Source: Rhodospirillales bacterium (GTDB taxonomy: Bacteria; Pseudomonadota; Alphaproteobacteria; Acetobacterales; Acetobacteraceae). Taken from it: a stretch of DNA of 5,215 bases. How positions within the stretch are numbered: the first letter of the stretch is position 1; every line of letters starts with the position of its first letter. The notes under the pieces were generated by a model. The model was not told the origin of the DNA. It worked only from the letters and a program-made list of their open reading frames with translations, and searched no databases. Location: contig JAGWIE010000119.1 in assembly GCA_028866445.1 (NCBI GenBank), forward strand, positions 1-5,215, written 5' to 3'. Below are positions 1 through 5,215 of this stretch, one piece after another. The position numbers were made by a program, and so were the translations under genes.

Positions 1-801
1 CGCCGCCGCATGAAATGCTTCAGCACCATTGAGATGCCCGCGCTGACCCATTGCCTCGGCCCCGCGATCTCACCCGCCCTTGAGCGCGCAGGAACCGCGA
101 AGTCCTTCAAGCCGATTCAAATCTACGGTCAATTGCTTCAACAATTACCGCAAGCCGCGCATGTCTGGTTCCGGCTGCATCCAGACACCATAAATACGCT
201 GGCGTTCGAAACCGCCGGGTTTTCCAGCAGCGTGCAGTGGACAGTTGAGATCGCACCAACCGCTGGCGATGTTTTGTGGAAACAGATGCGCGATAAAACC
301 CGCAACGCCATCCGCCGCGCCGGAGATGTGTTGCAGGTCGAAATATCTGAGGATAGCGAATTTTTCCTGAACTTTTACAATTCCTGCCTGCGAGAAGCGG
401 GGCGGAAAAACAGCTATGATCAAGACTGCCTAAAACGGCTGGTGGCCGAAGCAACAGAACGCAATCGCGGGCGAATTTTAGTGGCGGCCAGCGCTGATGG
501 TACACCGCAAGCCGCAATTTTTACCGTGTGGGACACAAAGCGGGAATATTATTTCATGTCCTCGCGGCGGGCAGGCGCGCATTTTGGCGCGGTAAATTTG
601 CTGCTCTGGCATTCCTTGCAAAACGCCGCTGCATGCGGGCGGATTTTTGACATGGATGGTATTCATGTCGTGGGGACGCAACTCCCTAATCTGCTGCTGC
701 TTTCAGGCTTCGGCGGCAACATCGTTCCGCGATATTGCGTCTCGCGTTCCTGCGCCGCAGCAAGTTTCCTCCGCAAAGCGGGCCGCGCCTTGCGGCGCTG
801 A
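1..801 (+). CDS. FemAB/BioF2-like GNAT acyltransferase, N-terminus outside window
   Basis: The protein looks like a member of the FemAB-like (BioF2-like, GNAT_acetyltransf_6) superfamily, which transfers acyl or aminoacyl groups in peptidoglycan, exopolysaccharide or lipid modification. Numbering from the ATG at base 10, visible family signatures are 'MPALTHCLGP' (9-18), the basic stretch 'KTRNAIRRA' (96-104), 'YYFMSSRR' (180-187), the helix 'GAVNLLLWHSL' (193-203) followed by 'FDMDGIH' (213-219), and 'FGGNIVPRY' (234-242). No signal peptide or membrane segment is seen, so it is probably cytoplasmic. The frame is open to the window edge (three Arg codons precede the ATG), and family members usually carry a further N-terminal region before the 'MP-LT--LGP' motif. 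I therefore treat the ATG at 10 as internal and the gene as 5' partial. The substrate cannot be told from sequence. It is convergent with metH. Local GC is lower than in metH, which may point to separate ancestry. Confidence 0.75.
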   Translation, partial: RRRMKCFSTIEMPALTHCLGPAISPALERAGTAKSFKPIQIYGQLLQQLPQAAHVWFRLHPDTINTLAFETAGFSSSVQWTVEIAPTAGDVLWKQMRDKTRNAIRRAGDVLQVEISEDSEFFLNFYNSCLREAGRKNSYDQDCLKRLVAEATERNRGRILVAASADGTPQAAIFTVWDTKREYYFMSSRRAGAHFGAVNLLLWHSLQNAAACGRIFDMDGIHVVGTQLPNLLLLSGFGGNIVPRYCVSRSCAAASFLRKAGRALRR

Positions 802-811
802 AATAACCACC

Positions 812-3800
812 TCACACCGAGAAATATTTCGCGTGGCTATTCAGCACTACGATCGCGCTGGTGCTTTGCTCGGGGTGCAGCTGATACTCATCGGACAATG
901 ACAGCCCGATCCGCTCTGCGCCCAGGAGCTTGAGTATCTGCGCCTGATCTTCCAGTTTCGGGCAGGCCGGATAACCGAACGAGTAGCGGCTGCCGCGATA
1001 GCCCTGGGAGAGCATCTTCTCCATGTCGCGGTCATCCTCCGCCGCGAAGCCAAGCTCCGCACGGATGCGCTTATGGGTATATTCGGCCAGCGCCTCCGCC
1101 ATCTCCACCGAGATGCCGTGCAGATAGAGGTAATCCTGATAGCGGTTGCTCTCGAACCATTCGCGCGCGACCTCGGAGGCTTTCTGGCCCATGGTCACGG
1201 CTTGCAGGCCGATCACGCCGCGCCCATCCTCCACATCCGGGAAGAAATCCGCGATGCACTCGCCATCCTGCTTCGGCTGGCGCGGCAGGGTAAAGCGGGC
1301 AACTTCGTTGGTGCCAGCTTCATCGAACAGAATCAGGTCATTCCCCTGCCCCGCCGCCTTCCAATAGCCATAAACCGCTTGCGGGTGAAGAATATTATCT
1401 GTCTCGCAAAGGTCCAGCATCCGCTTCATCACCGGGCGCAGCTCCTGGCGCGCCCAGCCCATGAAATCCTCTAGGCTTTTGCCCTGCTTTCTGAAACCCC
1501 ATTGGAACTGGAACAGCGACCGCTCGTTCAGGAAGGGCACCACGGCCTTTGGGGCGGCCTCGATCACCTTCGCACCCCAGAAGGGCGGCGTGAGCGCAGC
1601 CTCGTTGGTGTTCAAACGGCGGCGGCGGGCCTGCACCTCTTTCACATCCACCGGGGCGAAGGCTTTCTCATCCGCTTGGCCGAGCGCGCGCTTGGTGTTG
1701 CGGGATTTGCCGACGCGCTTGGCCTGAATGGCGGCGAGGTAATCGTCAAACGCGTTGCCGGTGACCTTGTCCATCAGATGCAGGCCATCAAAGGCGTCGC
1801 GCGCGTAAGCCACGCGGCCAGAGGCGTAGGAGGCGACGCAATCATCCTCGACATAGTTGCGAGTGAGTGCCGCACCGCCGAGCAGGATGGGGATTTCTAG
1901 TCCCTGGCGGGACAGCTCCTCCAGATTTTCCCTCATGACGACAGTGGATTTAACGAGCAGGCCGGACATGCCGATGGCATGGGCCCGGTGCTCTTTCGCG
2001 GCCGTTACCATCTCCGCCAGCGGCACCTTGATGCCTAGATTGATGACCTTGTAGCCGTTATTGGTGAGGATGATGTCGACAAGGTTCTTGCCGATATCAT
2101 GCACGTCGCCCTTCACGGTGGCGAGCACGATGATGCCTTTCTCCTCGCCCTCGACACGCTCCATCATCGGCTCAAGATACGCCACGGCGGCTTTCATCGT
2201 CTCGGCGGATTGCAGCACGAACGGCAATTGCATCTTGCCCGCGCCAAACAGCTCGCCCACCACTTTCATCCCCTCCAGCAGAATATTATTGATAATCTCA
2301 AGCGGCTTGTGGGTTTTCAGCGCCTCGTCCAGCTCGTCACTCAGTCCCTTGCGGTCGCCATCCACAATCCGATCTTTTAAGCGTCCTTCCACCGTCTCGG
2401 CACGTTTTTTCTTGGTAGCATCTACGGCTTTTCTGTCCGCGAAGATTTCCAACAGCTTCTGCAGCGGGTCGTAGCCTTCCTCGCGGCGGTCGAAGATCAG
2501 ATCCTCGCATACCTTCGCCTCCGCCGGGTCGATCATGTGCAGAGGCCGGATTTTGGAGACGTGGACGATGGCGCCTGTCATCCCGGCTTTCACCGCATGG
2601 TCCAGGAACACCGAGTTCAGCACCGCCCGCGCGGCAGGGTTGAGGCCGAAGGAGATGTTGGACAGGCCAAGGATGATCTGAATATCCGGGAATTTGTCCC
2701 GGATCATCTTGATGCCTTCCAAGGTCCATTGTCCCAGCTTGCGGTCATCCTCATTGCCGGTGGCGATGGTGAAGGTGAGCGGGTCGATCAACAAATCTGA
2801 TTGCGGCAGGCCGTATTTTTCGCAGGCGAACTCCACCAGCCGCGTGGCGATGCGCAGCTTGTCCGCAGGCTCCTTCGCCATGCCCACTTCATCGATGGTG
2901 AGCGCGATGACGGCGGCGCCAAACTTCTTCGCCAGCTTCAGCCGGTCGGTTGCATGGCCTTCGCCATCCTCGAAATTGATCGAGTTGATGATCGGCTTGC
3001 CGCCATGCAGCTTCAGCGCCGCTTCAATCACAGGCGTCTCAGTGGAATCGATCACCAGCGGCGCGTTCACTGAAGAGGTGAAGCGGGTGATGACCTCGTT
3101 CATTTCCTTGGTCTCGTTGCGGCCAACAAAGGCGGTGCAGATGTCCAGCGCATTGGAGGCTTCGGCCACCTGCTCGCGGCCCATCGCCACGCAGCCATCC
3201 CAATCGCCCGCCTCCTGCAGCTCGCGCCATTTCTTCGAGCCATTGGCGTTGCAGCGCTCACCGATGGAGAAATAGCTGTTCTCCTGGCGCAGCGGCACCG
3301 CGCCATAAAGGCTGGCGACGGACGGCACCCAGAAAAATTTGCGCGCGATGGGCGCCGGGCGCGGGTTGCCCAGCTTCTTCAGCATCCCGTCCAGCGCCTG
3401 GATATGCGGGATGGAGGTGCCGCAGCACCCGCCGATGAGGTTCACCCCATCCTCCACCACGAAGCGTTCCACCCAGCTCGCCATCTCGGCCCCGCCGAGG
3501 GGGTAGTGGGTTTGGCCGTCCACCAGCTCCGGCAGCCCGGCATTGGGCTGCACGGAAATCTTGCCCGGCCAGTTCTGGGAGAGATAGCGCACATGCTCGG
3601 CCATTTCCTGCGGGCCGGTGGCGCAGTTCAGGCCCATCAGCGGCACGTCCAACGCATTGATGATGGTGGCCGCCGCCGCGATATCCGGCCCCACCAGCAG
3701 CGTGCCGGTGGTCTCCACCGTCACCTGCACGAAGATGGGGATATTGCTCTTGGCGGCGGCGATGGCGCGCTTGGCGCCGTTCACGGCGGCCTTAATCTGC

Positions 3801-4297
3801 AGCGTATCCTGGCAGGTTTCGATAAGGATGGCATCCACCCCCCCCGCGAGCAGCCCCTGGGATTGCAAAAACAGCGCCTCCTCCAGCGGGTCATAGGCGA
3901 CATTGCCGAGGCTCGGCAGCTTGGTGCCCGGCCCGATGGAGCCGACAACCCAGCGCTGTCGGCCATCGGCGAAGCTCTCTGCGGCTTCGCGCGCCAGCTC
4001 ACCGGCGATTTTGTTGATCTCGAAGGCGCGGTCCGTCAGATCGAACTCGCCCAGCGTGATGGGCGAGCCACCAAAGCTGTTGGTCTGCACCATGTCCGAC
4101 CCGGCTTCGAAATAGCCGCGGTGGATCTCTCGCACCAAATCCGGCCGGGAGAGATTCAGCACTTCCGTGCAGTTTTCCTTGTCCCAGTAATCTTTCTCGA
4201 TATCGAGGGTGAGCGCCTGAACACGCGAGCCCATGCCGCCATCGCAGAGCAGAACATTACGGGAAAGGGCTTCGAGCAGATGTGGGCGGTTTGACAT
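812..4297 (-). CDS. metH: Cobalamin-dependent methionine synthase (5-methyltetrahydrofolate--homocysteine methyltransferase)
   Basis: This cytoplasmic enzyme moves a methyl group from 5-methyltetrahydrofolate through cob(I)alamin to homocysteine, giving methionine and tetrahydrofolate (EC 2.1.1.13). The 1161-aa protein has all expected modules in order. The homocysteine/zinc domain (about 16-310) has zinc ligands Cys225 in 'GLNCATGP' and Cys291/Cys292 in 'GGCCGT'. The pterin domain (about 343-600) opens with 'GERCNANGSKKWRE'. The helical cap is at about 639-710. The B12 domain (about 718-845) has the cobalt-ligand motif 'GDVHDIGKN' with His733, plus 'SGLLVKS' and 'GGAALTR'. The AdoMet-binding reactivation domain (about 890-1161) has R1104-x3-'GYPACP'. 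It ends at 'KYFSV', shorter than the 1227-aa E. coli enzyme, as I recall for the short form in many alphaproteobacteria and actinobacteria. The frame is intact. I chose the ATG at 4297, after a GGGAGG site, because the domain begins soon after it; the same frame stays open to an ATG at 4378, but that 27-residue extension lacks family character and overlaps the divergent gene. Confidence 0.97.
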   Translation of the reverse strand: MSNRPHLLEALSRNVLLCDGGMGSRVQALTLDIEKDYWDKENCTEVLNLSRPDLVREIHRGYFEAGSDMVQTNSFGGSPITLGEFDLTDRAFEINKIAGELAREAAESFADGRQRWVVGSIGPGTKLPSLGNVAYDPLEEALFLQSQGLLAGGVDAILIETCQDTLQIKAAVNGAKRAIAAAKSNIPIFVQVTVETTGTLLVGPDIAAAATIINALDVPLMGLNCATGPQEMAEHVRYLSQNWPGKISVQPNAGLPELVDGQTHYPLGGAEMASWVERFVVEDGVNLIGGCCGTSIPHIQALDGMLKKLGNPRPAPIARKFFWVPSVASLYGAVPLRQENSYFSIGERCNANGSKKWRELQEAGDWDGCVAMGREQVAEASNALDICTAFVGRNETKEMNEVITRFTSSVNAPLVIDSTETPVIEAALKLHGGKPIINSINFEDGEGHATDRLKLAKKFGAAVIALTIDEVGMAKEPADKLRIATRLVEFACEKYGLPQSDLLIDPLTFTIATGNEDDRKLGQWTLEGIKMIRDKFPDIQIILGLSNISFGLNPAARAVLNSVFLDHAVKAGMTGAIVHVSKIRPLHMIDPAEAKVCEDLIFDRREEGYDPLQKLLEIFADRKAVDATKKKRAETVEGRLKDRIVDGDRKGLSDELDEALKTHKPLEIINNILLEGMKVVGELFGAGKMQLPFVLQSAETMKAAVAYLEPMMERVEGEEKGIIVLATVKGDVHDIGKNLVDIILTNNGYKVINLGIKVPLAEMVTAAKEHRAHAIGMSGLLVKSTVVMRENLEELSRQGLEIPILLGGAALTRNYVEDDCVASYASGRVAYARDAFDGLHLMDKVTGNAFDDYLAAIQAKRVGKSRNTKRALGQADEKAFAPVDVKEVQARRRRLNTNEAALTPPFWGAKVIEAAPKAVVPFLNERSLFQFQWGFRKQGKSLEDFMGWARQELRPVMKRMLDLCETDNILHPQAVYGYWKAAGQGNDLILFDEAGTNEVARFTLPRQPKQDGECIADFFPDVEDGRGVIGLQAVTMGQKASEVAREWFESNRYQDYLYLHGISVEMAEALAEYTHKRIRAELGFAAEDDRDMEKMLSQGYRGSRYSFGYPACPKLEDQAQILKLLGAERIGLSLSDEYQLHPEQSTSAIVVLNSHAKYFSV

Positions 4298-4310
4298 GCT
4301 TGCCAAATAG

Positions 4311-4316
4311 CCTCCC
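4311..4316 (-). promoter_or_regulatory. Ribosome binding site of metH
   Basis: The minus strand reads GGGAGG here, a strong match to the anti-Shine-Dalgarno partner. It lies 13 nt before the ATG at 4297, somewhat longer than the usual 5-9 nt, and only 4 nt before an in-frame TTG at 4306 that would add three residues (Leu/Met-Ala-Ser). The site rules out the far-upstream ATG at 4378 as the main start; the choice between ATG 4297 and TTG 4306 is less certain, and ATG is preferred by codon. Confidence 0.6.
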
Positions 4317-4335
4317 TGCACCCCATTTCCAATAC

Positions 4336-4665
4336 ATGGAAAAAGATGGCCGTATTCCCGTTTATATAGGTGGCTCACCGGGGCCGGATGACGCCGTGCT
4401 GGTGGAAAGCGGCCAGGCCATGCCGGAGCTTGGCCATGCGCTGCGTTTTACCGCCCCTAAATTCGGCCATCAGCCGGGCTGCTTCTGCTGTGCGGCACGC
4501 GGCCCGGCGGCGAATGCTTTTTCAGCACTCTACCGGGACCGCGCAACCGGGGCCGCGCCATATTTCAACCGGGTGATCGTATTAGCGTCCTTGTTGGGCG
4601 AGGCGGATATTAAAGCTGCACTCGACCAGGACGCCGTTACAAAGGCACGCTTCCGGCTTGGTTAA
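4336..4665 (+). CDS. Small H-x3-C-x-C-C motif protein of unknown function
   Basis: I do not recognise a named family for this 109-aa protein. It looks like a genuine conserved protein rather than a shadow ORF. It has a central cluster His45-x3-Cys49-x-Cys51-Cys52 ('GHQPGCFCCAARGP'), then a predicted helix (about 57-69), a hydrophobic beta-like stretch 'NRVIVLASL' (78-86), and an end of the type 'AALDQDAVTKARFRLG', a pattern I associate with small alphaproteobacterial proteins. The tight Cys/His cluster would suit metal (zinc, copper or cobalt) or Fe-S binding, or a redox role; this is inference. There is no signal peptide and no membrane segment, so it is probably cytoplasmic. The ATG at 4336 was chosen because the frame's other candidate, a GTG at 4282, would overlap the metH start; no clear Shine-Dalgarno site precedes the ATG, so the start is uncertain. 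It is divergent from metH (38 nt apart) and overlaps the next gene's stop codon. Confidence 0.65.
   Translation: MEKDGRIPVYIGGSPGPDDAVLVESGQAMPELGHALRFTAPKFGHQPGCFCCAARGPAANAFSALYRDRATGAAPYFNRVIVLASLLGEADIKAALDQDAVTKARFRLG
4361..4366 (-). promoter_or_regulatory. Possible -10 element for metH
   Basis: The minus strand reads TATAAA within CCTATATAAACGGG, which resembles a sigma-70 -10 box and would give a leader of roughly 55-60 nt ahead of metH. No good TTGACA-like box stands 16-18 nt upstream (the corresponding bases are close to ATCCGG). The element lies inside the coding sequence of the divergent small gene. It is a weak call made by eye. Confidence 0.25.
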
Positions 4666-4826
4666 TGGTAGGCGAAGCCGCCCGCCAGCCAAACAATGAG
4701 CAGGACGATGATGACCAGGCCCAGCACACCGCCGGAGCCATAGCCGCCGTAAGAGCGATGCGCGTAATAGCCGCCACCACCGCCGAACAGCAGAATAATT
4801 ATCAGAATGAGAAGGATCAGGCCCAT
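4662..4826 (-). CDS. Small DUF3309-like membrane protein
   Basis: This 54-aa protein has two hydrophobic segments, 'LILLILIIILLF' (about 3-14) and 'VLGLVIIVLLIVWLAGG' (about 34-50), joined by a Gly/Tyr-rich turn ('GGGGGYYAHRSYGGYGSGG'). The layout and the '-YG-SGG-LGLV--VLL-' pattern resemble DUF3309, a family of roughly 50-residue proteins in Proteobacteria with no known function. It is expected in the inner membrane. The ATG at 4826 is preferred over the one at 4907 because a GGAG site sits 6 nt before it and the hydrophobic segment starts at once; the 27 extra residues from 4907 have no family character. It is convergent with the H-x3-C-x-C-C gene and divergent from lpd. The short turn lacks the Trp/Pro residues I remember as common in DUF3309, so the family assignment is by resemblance only. 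Confidence 0.7.
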   Translation of the reverse strand: MGLILLILIIILLFGGGGGYYAHRSYGGYGSGGVLGLVIIVLLIVWLAGGFAYH

Positions 4827-4832
4827 TTTCGT

Positions 4833-4836
4833 CTCC
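4833..4836 (-). promoter_or_regulatory. Ribosome binding site of the DUF3309-like gene
   Basis: The minus strand reads GTGGAGACGAAAATG, which puts GGAG 6 nt before the ATG at 4826. This spacing is close to ideal and decides the start in favour of the 54-aa product over the 81-aa reading from 4907. Confidence 0.65.
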
Positions 4837-4966
4837 ACTATTGTCTTACAACCAAAACTAAAGTGGGGGTGGAAAGCGCTGGCGCGGGTTAGCGGTTCAT
4901 GAAACAATCGAAAGTCTTAAAATGCTGGGCTGCTACGCCCACCGCGAATTGTTCCGCGCCGCAACC

Positions 4967-4981
4967 AAGGCTATGAGCCTT
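4967..4981. repeat. Perfect inverted repeat AAGGCT-ATG-AGCCTT upstream of lpd
   Basis: Two perfect 6-bp arms are separated by 3 bp, ending 31 nt before the lpd start codon and overlapping the weak -10 candidate TATGAG at 4972-4977. The position would suit a small operator or a leader hairpin. A 6-bp repeat can arise by chance, and no T-run follows, so it is not a terminator. Confidence 0.35.
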
Positions 4982-5000
4982 ATCGGAACCTGTTATCCCT

Positions 5001-5005
5001 GGGGG
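5001..5005 (+). promoter_or_regulatory. Ribosome binding site of lpd
   Basis: GGGGG followed by AAAGAAT places a purine-rich Shine-Dalgarno-like stretch 7 nt before the ATG at 5013. It is not a perfect AGGAG, but the spacing is right and it supports this start, which also matches the family N-terminus. Confidence 0.5.
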
Positions 5006-5012
5006 AAAGAAT

Positions 5013-5215
5013 ATGGCCGAGACGTTCGATGTCATCGTAATCGGGTCCGGGCCGGGAGGCTATGTCTGCGCCATTCGCGCCGCACAGCTCGGGTTCAAGG
5101 TGGCCTGCGTTGAGAAGCGCGCGACACTGGGGGGCACCTGTTTGAATATCGGCTGTATCCCCTCCAAGGCGCTGCTGCAATCCTCCGAGAATTTTCACGA
5201 AGCCGCGCATAGCTT
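5013..5215 (+). CDS. lpd: Dihydrolipoyl dehydrogenase (E3), 5' part, cut by window end
   Basis: The E3 flavoenzyme reoxidises dihydrolipoamide on the E2 subunits of 2-oxoacid dehydrogenase complexes (and the glycine cleavage system), passing electrons through FAD to NAD+ (EC 1.8.1.4); it is cytoplasmic. The 67 residues seen hold the FAD-binding Rossmann motif Gly11-x-Gly13-x2-Gly16 in 'VIVIGSGPGGY', the acidic Glu34 at the end of the second strand ('VACVEK'), and the redox-active disulfide Cys43/Cys48 in 'GGTCLNIGCIPSKALL'. The Thr-Cys-Leu-Asn-x-Gly-Cys-Ile-Pro-Ser-Lys form is that of lipoamide dehydrogenases rather than glutathione or mercuric reductases; among alphaproteobacterial copies I associate it with the 2-oxoglutarate dehydrogenase type (inference). 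About 400 further residues should follow outside the window. The frame is open at the right edge. A 186-nt upstream gap after a divergent gene means that lpd begins its own transcription unit. Confidence 0.95.
   Translation, partial: MAETFDVIVIGSGPGGYVCAIRAAQLGFKVACVEKRATLGGTCLNIGCIPSKALLQSSENFHEAAHS

Larger units (their letters stand above)
4827..5012. other. Divergent intergenic region between the DUF3309-like gene and lpd
   Basis: These 186 nt separate two divergent genes and should carry both promoters. On the + strand the best sigma-70-like pair I find is TTGTTC (4949-4954), 17 nt, then TATGAG (4972-4977), matching consensus at 3/6 and 4/6 positions; it is weak. On the - strand TGAAC, 16 nt, CGCT (4899 down to 4875) is a two-mismatch relative of the alphaproteobacterial EcfG general-stress promoter GGAAC-N16/17-CGTT, also weak. 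Inverted repeats lie at 4926-4941 (TGGGC/GCCCA), 4943-4958 (CGCG/CGCG) and 4967-4981 (AAGGCT/AGCCTT). I see no convincing ORF, riboswitch or tRNA here. Confidence 0.5.

Noticed and set aside
782..798. Hairpin at the end of the acyltransferase gene (GCGCC-TTGC-GGCGC, or GCCGC-5-GCGGC)
   Set aside because: The stem is only 5 bp, lies in coding sequence and is not followed by a T-run on either strand, so it is not supported as a terminator.
821..830. Palindrome GAAATATTTC at the 3' end of metH
   Set aside because: It encodes the conserved Lys-Tyr-Phe-Ser end of MetH; a 10-bp palindrome in this setting is probably coincidental.
2694..3275. 193-aa + strand open frame inside metH
   Set aside because: A Ser-rich shadow of the pterin-domain coding sequence with no domain signature.
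3404..4294. 296-aa open frame on the + strand antisense to metH
   Set aside because: It is wholly inside a firmly identified metH, is rich in His/Arg/Gly/Ala as expected for a GC-rich antisense shadow, and shows no recognisable motif.
4291..4296. Perfect TTGACA on the + strand as a -35 box for the H-x3-C-x-C-C gene
   Set aside because: No -10-like sequence lies 16-18 nt downstream (bases near 4314-4319 are CCCTGC), and the hexamer overlaps the metH start codon.
4298..4378. N-terminal extension of metH to the ATG at 4378
   Set aside because: The 27 extra residues lack family character, the frame overlaps the divergent gene, and the GGGAGG site points to a start near 4297.
4654..4680. CGGCTT/AAGCCG inverted repeat spanning the shared TTAA stop, as a bidirectional terminator
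   Set aside because: The 6-bp stem has a 15-nt loop and no T-run on either side, so it is too weak to call.
4922..5113. 63-aa + strand frame running into lpd
   Set aside because: It reads across the lpd start in another frame, lacks a ribosome binding site, and resembles no family; the lpd frame is certain.

Overview
The window is a stretch of ordinary chromosome from a GC-rich alphaproteobacterium, most likely Rhodospirillales/Acetobacteraceae-like. This rests on the style of the short-form MetH and of the dihydrolipoamide dehydrogenase start, on a small DUF3309-like membrane protein, and on codon use. The lineage is an inference from remembered family resemblance, not from a search. I see no mobile element, CRISPR array, tRNA or rRNA gene, and no previously undescribed multi-gene system.

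Layout, left to right. (1) Bases 1-801, + strand: the C-terminal part of a FemAB/BioF2-like GNAT acyltransferase whose true start lies before the window; it is visibly poorer in GC than what follows. (2) Bases 812-4297, - strand: a complete cobalamin-dependent methionine synthase (metH), convergent with gene 1 across a 10-nt gap. (3) Bases 4336-4665, + strand: a small 109-aa cysteine-motif protein (H-x3-C-x-C-C) of unknown function, divergent from metH across 38 nt. (4) Bases 4662-4826, - strand: a 54-aa two-segment membrane protein resembling DUF3309, convergent with gene 3; their stop codons share a TTAA palindrome. (5) Bases 4827-5012: a 186-nt intergenic region with several inverted repeats. 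(6) Bases 5013-5215, + strand: the start of lpd (dihydrolipoyl dehydrogenase, E3), cut by the window end.

The genes do not form one pathway or operon; every neighbouring pair is convergent or divergent. metH supplies methionine and regenerates tetrahydrofolate, lpd serves 2-oxoacid dehydrogenase complexes, the acyltransferase is probably an envelope or polysaccharide function, and the two small proteins are uncharacterised. The points most worth a second look are the H-x3-C-x-C-C protein, the shared-stop convergent overlap, and the inverted-repeat cluster ahead of lpd.
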